Origin: JALYOC01 sp036675345 | GTDB lineage: Bacteria > Myxococcota > Myxococcia > Myxococcales > Myxococcaceae | DNA: 64,000 nt | Direction: 5' to 3' | Assembly (NCBI GenBank): GCA_036675345.1 | Contig: JAKFFE010000017.1 | Location: forward strand, 434,001 to 498,000 | Shown: positions 26,758 through 37,842 of the stretch, piece after piece | Layout of the letters: the number at the start of each line of letters is the position of its first letter | Numbering within the stretch: position 1 is the stretch's first letter | Notes under the pieces: generated by a model | The model's database searches: none | Seen by the model: the letters and a program-made list of their open reading frames with translations, nothing else | What the model was told of the DNA's origin: nothing | Position numbers and translations under genes: made by a program

Positions 26758-27987
26758 CTAGTAGTTCTCGTGGGCCAGCGACTCGAAGATCCGCGGGTCG
26801 TTGACCGCCATCACCTTCTTGCGCGCCAGCAGGAAGCTGAACACCGCCAGGAACACCCCCACCATCCCGATCAGGGCGGCGAAGTCCATCCAGCTCACCG
26901 CCAGGTGGGGTTCGGCGTGGCCGCCCCCGTGGTGCATCCCGAAGTTGGGGAGGATCAGCCAGTACAGGTCCACCAGGTGGACCAGCAGGGTCCAGATCGC
27001 GGCCACCGCCAGCAGCACCCGCGCCCGCTTGATCTTCCGGGAGAGCAGGAAGAAGAACGGCAGCGCGAAGTTCAGCAGCGGCAGCGCGTAGGAGATCCAC
27101 TCCCAGCCGCCGTGGAGACGCACCAGGTAGAACTCGGTCTCCTCCGGGATGTTCGCGTACCAGATCAGGATGAACTGGCTAAAGGCGATGTAGGCCCAGA
27201 ACACGGTGAAGCCGAAGGTGTACTTGCCCAGGTCGTGGAAGTGCTCGGCGGTGACCGACTTGAGCACCCCGGCCCGCTGCAGCCCCATCACCACCAGGAT
27301 GGTGAAGGCGTAGAAGGACAGGATCGACCGGGCGAACAGGTACACCCCGAAGATGGTGGAGTACCAATGCGGCTGCAGCGACATCAGCCAGTCGATGGCC
27401 GCGAAGCTGGAGGTCAGCGCGAAGAGCAGGATCCCGGGGGCGGACAGCCGCCACATCTTGTGGGTCAGCGCGGTGCGCCCCTCCAGGGAGGCCTCGGTGT
27501 CCTGCCGGGTGGACCACCGGTAGAGCAGGTAGGAGAACACCGACCAGAGCAGGAAGTAGAAGATCGCCCGGCCGAAGAAGAAGCCGTCGGAGAGGAACCA
27601 GCGCTTCTTCTCCAGGATCGCGTCGGTCTCGTGCGACCACGGGTAGAGCGAGTGGTAGCCGAGGGTGGCGATCGGGATCCACAGCAGTGCGAAGAGGGGC
27701 AGCGTCACCGCCGCGGTCTCCCCCACCCGGCGGATGGCCGCCGACCAGCCGGACCGGGCCAGGTGTTCAATCATCACCCAGGCCCAGGCACCGAGCGCGA
27801 TGCTGAGGCAGGCGTAGAACGCCCACAGGTAGCTGAACATCGCGCGCTCGCGGTGTTCGCCAAAGGCCATGGCCAGGGTGGCGCCCAGGCCCACCACCGC
27901 CAGCACCCCACCGATCAGGGGCAGCTTCGCCCACAGGCTGGTGCGCGGGAGGTCGATGTCGGTCGGCGCAGTGTGTTCGTGATGCAC
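26758..27987 (-). CDS. actF: Alternative complex III subunit ActF (integral membrane)
   Basis: A 409-residue membrane protein with about ten transmembrane helices, the last gene of the alternative complex III cluster. ActF is the smaller NrfD-type relative in the complex and helps anchor it at the membrane. Family-like segments include WPLFALLWIPI-type helices, FFFGRAIFYFLLW, LSAPGILLFALTSSFAAIDWLMSLQPHWYST and the long FHDLGKYTFGFTVFWAYIAFSQFILIWYANIPEET region. GTG 27987 is preceded by GGAG. It follows actE by 24 bp and ends before a hairpin. Confidence 0.93.
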   Translation of the reverse strand: MHHEHTAPTDIDLPRTSLWAKLPLIGGVLAVVGLGATLAMAFGEHRERAMFSYLWAFYACLSIALGAWAWVMIEHLARSGWSAAIRRVGETAAVTLPLFALLWIPIATLGYHSLYPWSHETDAILEKKRWFLSDGFFFGRAIFYFLLWSVFSYLLYRWSTRQDTEASLEGRTALTHKMWRLSAPGILLFALTSSFAAIDWLMSLQPHWYSTIFGVYLFARSILSFYAFTILVVMGLQRAGVLKSVTAEHFHDLGKYTFGFTVFWAYIAFSQFILIWYANIPEETEFYLVRLHGGWEWISYALPLLNFALPFFFLLSRKIKRARVLLAVAAIWTLLVHLVDLYWLILPNFGMHHGGGHAEPHLAVSWMDFAALIGMVGVFLAVFSFLLARKKVMAVNDPRIFESLAHENY

Positions 27988-28011
27988 GTGGTCGCTCCGG
28001 CTCGCTCGCTC

Positions 28012-28959
28012 TTACTTGAGCGACTGGATGTAGAGGATGAGGCTCTGGCGTTCGATCTCGGAACCCGCGAACGGAGGCATGGCCGGGGGATACCCGTTCA
28101 CGATCTTCGCCATCGGGTTCACCATCGACTCGTTGAGGTAGGCGTCGTCCACGGTGACCGTGCCGGCGCTGGTCTCTTCGGTCTTGCCGTAGAGACCCTT
28201 GAAGGTCGGTCCCACCAGCCGGGTGCCGTCCACGCTGTGGCAGGCGTTACAGGCGCGGGCGGTGAACAGGGTCTTGCCGTGGTCGGCGGACGCGGTCGCC
28301 GCCGCGGCCACCACCACCCCCTTGACGCCCTCCTGGGGCAGCTGCTGGAGGTCACGGATGGCGGCCACGATTGCCCAGCGGTCCCGGACCGGGATCTGGT
28401 GGGCGTAGGGCGGCATGTTGTTGTTGTTCACCCCGTGGGTGATCGCCGCGTAGATCTGGCCGTTGGGGATGGTCTTCACCCGATCGGTGTTCCAGGCCGG
28501 CGCGGGCACCAGCAGCCCCCGGGCGGGATCCACCTTGGCCAACGTGGAGACCGGTCCCTCGCCGTTGCCGTCCGGGCCATGGCAGGGAGCGCAGTAGATG
28601 TTGGCGCGCAGGCGGCCGTGGGCCACCACGCCCTCCGCCAGCTGCCCGTCGCCGGGCTGCGAACCTTCGGCCTTGATCTGCACCGGCAGGTTGGCGGTGA
28701 CCTCGCCGGAGGGCTCCTTGCCCTCGGAGAACAGCGCGTCATCCAGGAACTGGCCCTGGGCCACGGTGCCCTCGGGCGGGGCCTGCATCACCCGGCCGTC
28801 GGGGAACAGCCCGCTGGTGTCCTTGCGGTAGGCCTTCCCCTTCTCCTGGGTGTCCATGTTGGGGACCAGGTGCACGGGGGGGGACTGGGACTCGCCGCCG
28901 CGACAGGCGGAGAGGAGCACCAGCGACAGGACTGCAGGGGTCAGCCGAACTGTCCTCAC
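28012..28959 (-). CDS. actE: Alternative complex III cytochrome c subunit ActE, diheme form
   Basis: A 315-residue lipoprotein (LVLLSAC at the N-terminus) with two heme c sites: CAPCH in the first domain and CNACH in the second. The first part (DTSGLFPDGRVMQAPPEGTVAQG, then the CAPCH domain and NNNNMPPYAHQI) matches ActE, which is normally monoheme. The second domain (GKTLFTARACNACHSVDG, then YPPAMPPFAG, LILYIQSLK) resembles the cytochrome c domain often fused to oxidase subunit II. This extra heme could carry electrons onward to the oxidase. The start overlaps the actD stop by 4 bp. It acts on the periplasmic face. Confidence 0.93.
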   Translation of the reverse strand: MRTVRLTPAVLSLVLLSACRGGESQSPPVHLVPNMDTQEKGKAYRKDTSGLFPDGRVMQAPPEGTVAQGQFLDDALFSEGKEPSGEVTANLPVQIKAEGSQPGDGQLAEGVVAHGRLRANIYCAPCHGPDGNGEGPVSTLAKVDPARGLLVPAPAWNTDRVKTIPNGQIYAAITHGVNNNNMPPYAHQIPVRDRWAIVAAIRDLQQLPQEGVKGVVVAAAATASADHGKTLFTARACNACHSVDGTRLVGPTFKGLYGKTEETSAGTVTVDDAYLNESMVNPMAKIVNGYPPAMPPFAGSEIERQSLILYIQSLK

Positions 28960-29513
28960 TTGACCAGCTCCTCGAAGTGGGAAGCCCCGGCCTGGGTGAG
29001 CAGGCTGCGGGTCCGCTCGAGGTCGAACACCGGGTCCGAGGCCTCGATCAGCACGAAAAATTTGTCATCGGTGACCCGCTCAAAGGCGGCCGACGCAAAC
29101 GCAGGATGGTTGAACCGGGGCAGCCCGTTGAGCACCCAGTTGCCAAAGAAGGCAGCCAGACACCCGGAGAGCACCGTGATTTCGTACCAGATGGGGACGA
29201 AGGCCGGCAGGGAGAACAGCGGCTTGCCGCCGACGATGAACGGGTTGGCCACCCCGGCCACCCAGATCTCGAAGGCCAGGATCGACGCGCTGCCCATCAG
29301 GGCGGACACCAGCACCACCCAGGGGAGGATGGTGGGCTTGATCCCCATCGCCTTGTCCAGTCCGTGGACCGGGAAGGGGGAGCACACGTCCCACTGGGTG
29401 TAGCCGGCCTCGCGGACCTTCTCCGCCGCGTGGAACACGGTCTGGGTGTTCTCGTACTGCGCCAGCACCCCCCAGCGGGTGGTCGGGGTGGTGGCTGTGG
29501 TTTGGGTCGCCAT
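28956..29513 (-). CDS. actD: Alternative complex III subunit ActD (DUF3341)
   Basis: A 185-residue protein with the DUF3341 pattern: a small N-terminal domain (VLAQYENTQTVFHAAEKVREAGY), CSPFPVHGLDKAMG, two membrane helices (about 60-85 and 105-130), then HPAFASAAFERVTDDKFFVLIEA. ActD is a peripheral/membrane-anchored subunit of the complex with no cofactor. It lies 3 bp after actC and overlaps actE by 4 bp, so it is translationally linked to its neighbours. Confidence 0.93.
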   Translation of the reverse strand: MATQTTATTPTTRWGVLAQYENTQTVFHAAEKVREAGYTQWDVCSPFPVHGLDKAMGIKPTILPWVVLVSALMGSASILAFEIWVAGVANPFIVGGKPLFSLPAFVPIWYEITVLSGCLAAFFGNWVLNGLPRFNHPAFASAAFERVTDDKFFVLIEASDPVFDLERTRSLLTQAGASHFEELVK

Positions 29514-29516
29514 GGA

Positions 29517-30986
<1,470 letters not shown>

Positions 30987-30987
30987 C

Positions 30988-33900
30988 TTAGGCGAGCTCC
31001 TCGTTCTCGTTCTTCACGCGCGCCAGGTAGGTGGTGCGCGGACGGGTGTTCAGTTCCTGGAGCATCTCGTAGTTGCGGGGGCTGACCTTCAGCTGGTGCA
31101 CCCGCGACTTGGGATCGTTGATGTTGCCGAAGCTGATCGCGTGGGTGGGGCAGGCCTGGGCGCAGGCCGGGACCACCGCTCCGTCCGGCAGCGCGTTGCG
31201 GTCCAGCCCGGCGCGCTTGGCGGCGATCTTCGCCTCGTCAATCCGCTGGGTGCAGTAGGTGCACTTCTCCATCACGCCGCGGTAGCGGACGGTGACGTCC
31301 GGGTTGCGCTGCATCTTGAGCGACTTCCAGCGCTCCTTGGACTCGGCGTCCACGTGCAGATCGCCGGTCTTGGAGTAGTCCAGGTAGTTGAACCGGCGGA
31401 CCTTGTACGGGCAGTTGTTGTTGCAGTACCGGGTGCCGATGCACCGGTTGTAGGCCATGGTGTTCAGGCCTTCGTCGTCGTGGACGGTGGCCGCCACCGG
31501 GCACACCGGCTCGCAGGGCGCGTTCTCGCAGTGCATGCAGGGCACCGGCTGGTGCGCCGCCGTGGGGTTGTCGATGTCGCCCTGGTAGTAGCGATCCACC
31601 CGCAGCCAGTGCAGCTCGCGGCCCAACAGCACCTGCTCGCGGCCCACGGTGGGGATGTTGTTCTCGGCGATGCAGGCCACCGCACAGGCGTTGCAGCCGA
31701 TGCAGGTGGAGAGGTCGATCGCCATCCCCCACTGCTGCCCCGCGTAGTGCACCGCGGAGTGCGGCTGGATCGGCGTCGAGGGCCGGGCCCGGTCGTCGTT
31801 GGGAGTCTTCAGCTGCACCAGGTTGGCGGGGATCGCCCCCTCGCTGGCGAAGGAGAAGTCGCCCTTGGCCACCTGGTCCGCTTCGCCGCTGCGCAGCAGC
31901 GGCCGGGTGCCCAGCCCCAGCGTCCGGTCCGGACCCTGGATGGCGGCCATCTGCACGAAGGTCATCTGCTTGAAGGGATCGGCAGGGACGCTGAAGTGGT
32001 CCTGGGTGGAGCACAGCCCCACCGTCTTGCCGGTCTTCTTCAGGGTCACCCCCTGCACCACCCCGGTGGCGTCCACCAGGATCGGGTTGACCGAGACGCC
32101 AATCCCCGAGGCCACCCCGCCGGTGGTCCGACCGTAGCCCCTGGCGATGGCCAGGGTGTGCTTGGCCAGCCCGGGGAGCACGAACACCGGGGCCTGGATG
32201 CTGCGGCCCCCGGCGGTCAGCTCCACCAGGTCCGCCTGGTAGGAGTTGTCCGAGACCTTGCTGCCGATCTCCAGCTCGTGGGCCAGCGCCGGGGACATCA
32301 ACACCGCGTTGTCCCAGGACAGCTTGGTCATCGAGTCCGGCAGTTCCATCAGCCAGGACACGTTGGAGAGCCGGCCGTCCTGCAGCTGGCCGTTGAGGGC
32401 CACCAGCTCCAGGGCGTCCCTGGAGGGCGCGACGGACTTCACCGACCCCAGGGCGGAAGCGATGGCCGCGGCGTTCACCGCCGGAGCCGGAGTCAGGGCA
32501 CGGGTGCTGCTGGCCACCAGGCCGTCGGTCAGCGCGGTCATCCAGGCCCGGGCGTCCGCCAGCGCGGCGCCGGTGCCCCGGTGGGTCTCCTCCACCAGTT
32601 TGCGGTCCGCCTTCTCCGGGTGCCCGGTCAGCTGGGCCAGCAGGGAGGAGGTGGGCCGGGCGCCGAAGATCGGGAAGATCAGCGGCTGCACGATGGAGAC
32701 GGTGCCGTCCCAGGCCACCGCGTCACCCCAGGACTCCAGGAAGTGGGTGGTGGGAAGATGCCAGTGGGCCTTGGCCGCGGTCTCCTCCGGGAGCACCGAG
32801 CCATGGATCACGGTCTGGGCCTTGGCCAGCGCGTCGGCAAAGCCCAGCGCGCCGGGGGCGGTGTAGACGGGGTTGGCGTCCAGCACCACCAGGGTCTGCA
32901 CGCTGCCGGCGTTGAGGCCGGCGACCAGCTCCGAGAGCTGCTCGATCCCGGAGCGGGAGGCGGTGGGTTCCGCGGCGCGGCTGACGCTCAGCGCGCCGGT
33001 GCCGCCCGCGCCCAGCGCGGTCTCGAGGGCCAGGCCCAGGGCCTGGACCGCGGCCGGCTGACGCTCGCCCACGAACAGGGCCACGTTGCCCTTGGCCGAA
33101 GCCAGATCCTTGGCCACCGCGGCCACGAACTTCTCGGTCCCCTCGGGGGCCTTGCCACCCTGGGCCAGTTCGCCCAGCGCCAGCCCGTGCTTGGAGGCCA
33201 GCTCGCCGGCGATGGCGCGCAGCAGGGACAGGCCCTCGCCGCTGGCCAGCCGCACCCGGTGATCGGCGTTGGAGCCGGTGGAGGAGAACACGCCCTCCGC
33301 CACGTACAGCCGGTTCATCTTCGCCGCGTCCTGGGCGGTGAGCAGGGCCCGGCGCTTGGCGTACTGGCGCGAGTGCCGGAGGTGATCCGGGCCTTCGATC
33401 AGCCAGTTGGAGTCCAGGGAGAGGATGGTCTGGACGTTGGTCAGGTCGCGGTGGACCCGCGCCCCCGGCCCGAAGGCCAGCTCGGCGGCGGCGGTGGCCC
33501 CGTCGGAGGCCAGCGGATCCCAGCGGTAGAACTTCGCCTGGGGGAAGGAGGCCCGGGCCACGGTCAACATCCGGGCCACGGTGGGGCTGTGGTCGTCCTC
33601 CACCAGGAAGGCCAGTCCGGCGCCGCCGGCGGCCTTCAGCTTGCCGAAGTGATCGTTTGCAAACGTGTCCCACACGTCCCAGCCGACCTGCTTGCCGCCC
33701 TGGAGCGGGCCGCGGGCGCGATCCGGATCATAGAGGCGGACCACCTCGGCCTGGGCCCAGACGTCGGAGCTGCCCAACGAGGAGGGGTGCTTGGGATTGC
33801 CCTCGATCTTGGTGGGGCGCCCGGTGTGGGACTCCACGATCAGACCCACCGCGCCCTCGGCGCGGGGCATGGCGGTGGCGTACATCAGCCGCACGCCGGG

Positions 33901-34176
33901 GATCAGCTGCTCCGGGGCCTTGGTGAAGGGGAGGATCTCCTCCTCCGGCCGGCGGACACAGGCCACCGCGGTGAGCAGGGAGGCGGCGCCGGCCATCTTC
34001 AGCACGTCGCGGCGGCGGACCCCCGCGGCCTCGGGCTCGGAGATCCCTTGCGGGAACTCGTCGAACTTCTCGCTGTGGGTCAGCGCCCCATCCTTGTGCT
34101 CGAAAGAGCGCCAATGGGTGGGAGCCTGGTTCAGCTTGTCGCCCAGCGGGGCGTACGGATCCTTCTGGTTGGACAT
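30988..34176 (-). CDS. actB: Alternative complex III subunit ActB (molybdopterin oxidoreductase-like plus iron-sulfur domain)
   Basis: A 1062-residue subunit. A Tat-type motif RRRDVLK lies at 54-60, unusually far from the N-terminus as is normal for ActB, followed by a hydrophobic stretch ending in AVAC. The middle (about 75-800) resembles a molybdopterin oxidoreductase that has lost its cofactor in this family. The C-terminal part (from about 825) has ferredoxin-type Cys motifs: CIGCNACAVAC, CMHCENAPCEPVC, CIGTRYCNNNC (with Thr where a Cys is usual, fitting a 3Fe-4S cluster) and CTYC...CAQAC. It passes electrons from quinol toward ActA and ActE hemes. It lies 16 bp after actA. Confidence 0.96.
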   Translation of the reverse strand: MSNQKDPYAPLGDKLNQAPTHWRSFEHKDGALTHSEKFDEFPQGISEPEAAGVRRRDVLKMAGAASLLTAVACVRRPEEEILPFTKAPEQLIPGVRLMYATAMPRAEGAVGLIVESHTGRPTKIEGNPKHPSSLGSSDVWAQAEVVRLYDPDRARGPLQGGKQVGWDVWDTFANDHFGKLKAAGGAGLAFLVEDDHSPTVARMLTVARASFPQAKFYRWDPLASDGATAAAELAFGPGARVHRDLTNVQTILSLDSNWLIEGPDHLRHSRQYAKRRALLTAQDAAKMNRLYVAEGVFSSTGSNADHRVRLASGEGLSLLRAIAGELASKHGLALGELAQGGKAPEGTEKFVAAVAKDLASAKGNVALFVGERQPAAVQALGLALETALGAGGTGALSVSRAAEPTASRSGIEQLSELVAGLNAGSVQTLVVLDANPVYTAPGALGFADALAKAQTVIHGSVLPEETAAKAHWHLPTTHFLESWGDAVAWDGTVSIVQPLIFPIFGARPTSSLLAQLTGHPEKADRKLVEETHRGTGAALADARAWMTALTDGLVASSTRALTPAPAVNAAAIASALGSVKSVAPSRDALELVALNGQLQDGRLSNVSWLMELPDSMTKLSWDNAVLMSPALAHELEIGSKVSDNSYQADLVELTAGGRSIQAPVFVLPGLAKHTLAIARGYGRTTGGVASGIGVSVNPILVDATGVVQGVTLKKTGKTVGLCSTQDHFSVPADPFKQMTFVQMAAIQGPDRTLGLGTRPLLRSGEADQVAKGDFSFASEGAIPANLVQLKTPNDDRARPSTPIQPHSAVHYAGQQWGMAIDLSTCIGCNACAVACIAENNIPTVGREQVLLGRELHWLRVDRYYQGDIDNPTAAHQPVPCMHCENAPCEPVCPVAATVHDDEGLNTMAYNRCIGTRYCNNNCPYKVRRFNYLDYSKTGDLHVDAESKERWKSLKMQRNPDVTVRYRGVMEKCTYCTQRIDEAKIAAKRAGLDRNALPDGAVVPACAQACPTHAISFGNINDPKSRVHQLKVSPRNYEMLQELNTRPRTTYLARVKNENEELA

Positions 34177-34192
34177 TACTTTCCTCGAAGGT

Positions 34193-34921
34193 TCAGCGGT
34201 GGCAGCCGCTGCAGCCGGCGGTGGCGGTGGTGACGGGGGTGCCGTCGGCCAGGATCATGTGCGCCTGGGTGACGCTGCCGGGGGGCTGGAGGGTGGAGGC
34301 GATCTTCGCCGCGCGATCACGCCAGGCGGGAGTGGCCACCCAGCCCATCTTGGTGATCTCGGAGACGGGGCGGATCTTGGGGGCGGGGTCGTTGTGGCAG
34401 TCGATGCACCAGGACATGGACAGCGGCGCCACCTGCTTGACGCCGGCCTCGTCGAAGGTGTCCACCCGGCCGTGGCAGCTCTCGCAGCCAATCGCGGCGC
34501 GGTTCTCACCCACCCCGAAGCCCATGTGGGCGCTGTGGTCGAAGTACACGTAGTCCGGGGACTTGTGCACCCGCACCCAGGGGATGGGCGTGCCCTTCTC
34601 CCAGCTCTCGCGAACCACGGCCAGCTTGGGCGAGTCCTTCCGCACCTGGCTGTGGCAGTTCATGCAGGTCTGGGTGGGCGGGACGCCGGCGTGCGGCCCC
34701 TGCTCCACGTAGTTGTGGCAGTACCGGCAATCCATGCCCAGGTCGCCCGCGTGCAGCTTGTGGCTGTACGGGACAGGCTGGACCGGCCGGTAACCAACGT
34801 CCGTGTTCCAGGGCGAACCCCAGTAGTACACGGCGAAAATGAGGGTCCCTAGTCCCACCAGCAGAGCCAGCAGGACGTAGCGAGGCGCCTCGTTCGACCA
34901 ACGGGGGAAGATCTGGGCCAT
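34193..34921 (-). CDS. actA: Alternative complex III pentaheme cytochrome c ActA
   Basis: A 242-residue cytochrome with one N-terminal membrane helix (about 15-35) and five heme-binding motifs: CRYCH, CMNCH, CESCH, CIDCH and a C-terminal CSGCH. Pentaheme ActA is the diagnostic subunit of alternative complex III. It is the first gene of the actABCDEF operon and is divergent from a sensor kinase gene, with 255 bp between their starts. Confidence 0.96.
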   Translation of the reverse strand: MAQIFPRWSNEAPRYVLLALLVGLGTLIFAVYYWGSPWNTDVGYRPVQPVPYSHKLHAGDLGMDCRYCHNYVEQGPHAGVPPTQTCMNCHSQVRKDSPKLAVVRESWEKGTPIPWVRVHKSPDYVYFDHSAHMGFGVGENRAAIGCESCHGRVDTFDEAGVKQVAPLSMSWCIDCHNDPAPKIRPVSEITKMGWVATPAWRDRAAKIASTLQPPGSVTQAHMILADGTPVTTATAGCSGCHR

Positions 34922-35176
34922 TGCGCGGTGGGCGGGTTATTGGAATTCCGGAGCGCACACAAGATTTTTCCCGCAGCGCTTGCCGAAGATCAGCTTGCGG
35001 CGTGCCCTGGCTTCTTCGGCCCATCAGCGCAGAAGACGCGGCCGGGCGCTTGGCTGGCCACGCGCCCGCTTGCGGGAACCGCCCCTCGTGCCGGCCCTAC
35101 CGCGGGACAGGATCTTCCGGCCGGGCGTGCGCCAGGGGCGTGCAGGCCCCACCTTGACCCAGGAGGTGTTCCCCAG

Positions 35177-37234
35177 TTGGAGACCCATCACGCCGACGAG
35201 ACGGAGGACCGGGGGAAGTTGCCCACCGAGCCTGCCCTCCGCGCCACCTTGTCGCTGCTGCCGGTGGGGGTGCTGACCCTCTCCCCCGAGGGCACCGTGC
35301 TGCTGGCGGAAGGGGGTGTCTTTCCCCGCCTGGGGCTGAACGCCGCAACGTTGATCGGCAGCCCGGTGATGGACGGTCCCCTCCCCCGGTGGTTCCAGGA
35401 CGCGGCGCACCGGGCCCTGTCCGGGGAGGAGGTCTCGGTCCGGGGCGAAGGAGGGCCGGCCCGCCGCTTCGAGGTCTCCTTGCGACCGGTGCGGGATCGC
35501 GCAGGCGAGCTGACCTGGGTGGTGGGCTACGTCCAGGAGCTCAGTCCGGTGGCGCACCGGGCCGGCGAGCGGCGGGAGGCAAGGCTGCGCCATGAGTTCG
35601 AGGAGTTGGCCAATCTGACCCGCGGCCTGCTGTGGGAGGCGACCACCGGCCCCCTGCAATTTACCCGGGTCAACCGGGAGGCGGTGCGGCTGCTGGGATT
35701 CCCGGAGGAGGACTGGTACCGGCCGGGGTTCTGGGAGGGACGGATCCACCCCGACGACCGCGAGGAGGCGCTGCGCGTGTGTGAGGAGGCGGTGACCCAG
35801 CGCCGCCCCCACCAGTTCGAATACCGGATGGTGGCGGCCGACGGGCGGGTGATCTGGGTCCGGGATTTCGTGGCCGCGGCGGTGGAGCGCGAACAGCAGG
35901 TGAGGTTGCGGGGATTGATGGTGGACATCACCCCCTTGAAGCATCTGCTGGAGGAGGCGCGGCAGGCCCGTCGGAACGCAGAACGCTCCGCCCGGCGCTC
36001 CAGCTTCCTCTCCCAGGCCAGCCGCAAGCTGGCCAGTTCGCTGGACTTCACCACCACCATGCAGACCATCAGCCAGGTGGCCATTCCCCGGTTCACCGAC
36101 GCCTGCGCGCTGTTCCTGCTGGAGGGAGGGACCTTCCAACAGGTGGTGGCCGCGCACCGGGATCCGGAGATCAAGCGCACCCTGGACGACCTGTTCGGCC
36201 GCTATCCGCCCGACCCCAACGCCACGGTGGGGATGGGACAGGTGGCCAGGAGCGGGAAGAGCTTCCTGTTCGAGGAGGTGCCGGAGACCCTGCTGCAGCG
36301 GCTGGCGCGGACCCCGGAACACCTGGAGCTGCTGCGCCGGCTGAAGATGAGGTCCTACCTGGCGGTTCCGCTGGAGGCCCACGGGTCGGTGCTGGGGGTG
36401 CTGGCCTTCGCCACCGTCGGCCGACGGCGGTTCGACGCCTCCGACCTGCGCACCGCGGAGGAGCTGGGCCGGCGCAGCGCGGCGGCGCTGGAGCACGCGC
36501 GGCTGTTCCGGCAGGCGCGCAAGGCGGTCCAGCTGCGAGAGGACTTCCTGGCGATCGCCGCCCACGAGCTGCGCACCCCGCTGACCCCGCTGAAGATCCT
36601 GCTGGGGTCACTGGAGGCCCGGCTGGTCAAGGGCGGCTCCCCTCCCCTCTCCCTGGTCCGGCGCGCCCAGCGCAGCGTGGGGAGGCTGACCGCCCTGGTC
36701 AATGATCTGCTGGACGTCACCCAGCTGGAGCAGGGCCGGCTGGAGCTGCACCCCGAACCGGTCTCGCTGGGAGAGCTGCTGGGAGAGATGGTGGAGGACT
36801 ATCAGGAGGGGGATCCCGCCCATCGCTTCCAGACCGCCGGGCTGGACCAGTCGCTGCATGTCCGCGCCGACCCGGGGCGGATCGTCCAGGTGGTGGCCAA
36901 CCTGCTGGACAACGCCATCAAGTACAGCCCGGCGGGATCGGTGGTCCGGGTGTCACTGTGGCAGCAGGGCCAGGACGCGGTGTTCTCGGTCAGTGACCAG
37001 GGGATCGGCGTCCCTGCTTCGCAGCAGGTGGAGATCTTCGGCCGCTTCTCCAAGGCCACCACCGCGCCGATCACCCGCTACGGTGGATTGGGGCTGGGGC
37101 TGTCGATCTGCAAGTCGGTGGTGGAACGCCACGGGGGGCGGATCTGGGTGGACAGCGTGGAGGGACAGGGCACGACCCTCTACGTGTCCCTGCCGCTGGC
37201 CACCGGGGCGGCCGATCAGGGGTTGGGGCCATAG
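35177..37234 (+). CDS. Soluble PAS-PAS-GAF sensor histidine kinase
   Basis: A 685-residue kinase with no membrane segment. Order: a PAS-like domain (about 15-120), a second PAS (about 145-255, ending in LRGLMVDITPLK), a GAF domain (about 285-440), the HisKA domain with His463 in AAHELRTPL, and an intact HATPase (LLDNAIKYSP, SDQGIGVP, GGLGLGLSIC). TTG 35177 is preferred because AGGAGGTG lies about 9 bases upstream; the longer frame to 34928 adds sequence without domain sense and would overlap the actA promoter region. It is divergent from actA and its 3' end overlaps the Sco gene by 19 bp. Its place between the two respiratory operons suggests it senses redox or oxygen state (inference); no heme or flavin motif can be assigned. 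Confidence 0.88.
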   Translation: METHHADETEDRGKLPTEPALRATLSLLPVGVLTLSPEGTVLLAEGGVFPRLGLNAATLIGSPVMDGPLPRWFQDAAHRALSGEEVSVRGEGGPARRFEVSLRPVRDRAGELTWVVGYVQELSPVAHRAGERREARLRHEFEELANLTRGLLWEATTGPLQFTRVNREAVRLLGFPEEDWYRPGFWEGRIHPDDREEALRVCEEAVTQRRPHQFEYRMVAADGRVIWVRDFVAAAVEREQQVRLRGLMVDITPLKHLLEEARQARRNAERSARRSSFLSQASRKLASSLDFTTTMQTISQVAIPRFTDACALFLLEGGTFQQVVAAHRDPEIKRTLDDLFGRYPPDPNATVGMGQVARSGKSFLFEEVPETLLQRLARTPEHLELLRRLKMRSYLAVPLEAHGSVLGVLAFATVGRRRFDASDLRTAEELGRRSAAALEHARLFRQARKAVQLREDFLAIAAHELRTPLTPLKILLGSLEARLVKGGSPPLSLVRRAQRSVGRLTALVNDLLDVTQLEQGRLELHPEPVSLGELLGEMVEDYQEGDPAHRFQTAGLDQSLHVRADPGRIVQVVANLLDNAIKYSPAGSVVRVSLWQQGQDAVFSVSDQGIGVPASQQVEIFGRFSKATTAPITRYGGLGLGLSICKSVVERHGGRIWVDSVEGQGTTLYVSLPLATGAADQGLGP

Positions 37235-37842
37235 CGGGCCAACATCACCGCCGCGTTGATCACGTTCCCCTTGCCCAGCTCATCCTCCGGCCAGAAGCCG
37301 CGCACCGCCCCGTTCTGATCCACCAGGGCGAAGCGGGGCGTCTGGGCCAGGGCCCAGGCGTCGGTGGGCGGGGGCAGCCCGGTCTGGCGGGAGAGTCCCT
37401 CCAGGAAGCCGCGGGCCAGGGACGCCAGCTGATCCGGAGGACCGGTGACCACCGACCAGGCCGGGTACCGGGAGTCCACCGGGCCCTGGGCGGTGCCCCC
37501 GTCCGGGGCGGGAAGGACCACGGTCACCAGCCGGATCGCGTCGGCGTGCTTCTCCACGTGGGGGGCCACTTCCGAGAGCGGCAGCTGCTGGCGGCAGGGG
37601 GAGACGCAGAAGGAGGCGATCCACACCTTCCCGCTCAGGGCGGTGGAGCCCACCGTCCCCCCGGCGCCGGTGCGCAGCTCCCAGGGGGCCAGGGTGGCCA
37701 GCGGTTCGGGGGCCCGCAGTGACTTGCGCTGCAGGAAGGGCAGGATCGTCAGCAGGAGGATCCCCACCAGGAACCCCAGGAAGAAGGGGTTCTTCCAGAA
37801 GGGGCGCCGCGGAGGCGAGGGATCCGCGGACGGCTGGCTCAC
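37216..37842 (-). CDS. Sco1/SenC-like copper chaperone for cytochrome oxidase
   Basis: A 208-residue protein with one N-terminal membrane helix (about 20-38, FFLGFLVGILLLTILPFL) and a thioredoxin-like domain. SFCVSPCRQQLP supplies the CxxxC copper-binding pair of Sco proteins. The late His of the family is not obvious in this sequence, so copper binding may be altered. The segment TPRFALVDQNGAVRGFW is typical. GTG 37842 overlaps the upstream stop by 4 bases (GTGA), giving translational coupling. Its probable role is assembly of the CuA site of CoxB encoded in the same operon. Confidence 0.8.
   Translation of the reverse strand: MSQPSADPSPPRRPFWKNPFFLGFLVGILLLTILPFLQRKSLRAPEPLATLAPWELRTGAGGTVGSTALSGKVWIASFCVSPCRQQLPLSEVAPHVEKHADAIRLVTVVLPAPDGGTAQGPVDSRYPAWSVVTGPPDQLASLARGFLEGLSRQTGLPPPTDAWALAQTPRFALVDQNGAVRGFWPEDELGKGNVINAAVMLARYGPNP

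Noticed and set aside
26770..29403. An 877-codon frame on the plus strand
   Set aside because: It is antisense to actF-actE-actD and composed of His/Arg/Gln-rich sequence.
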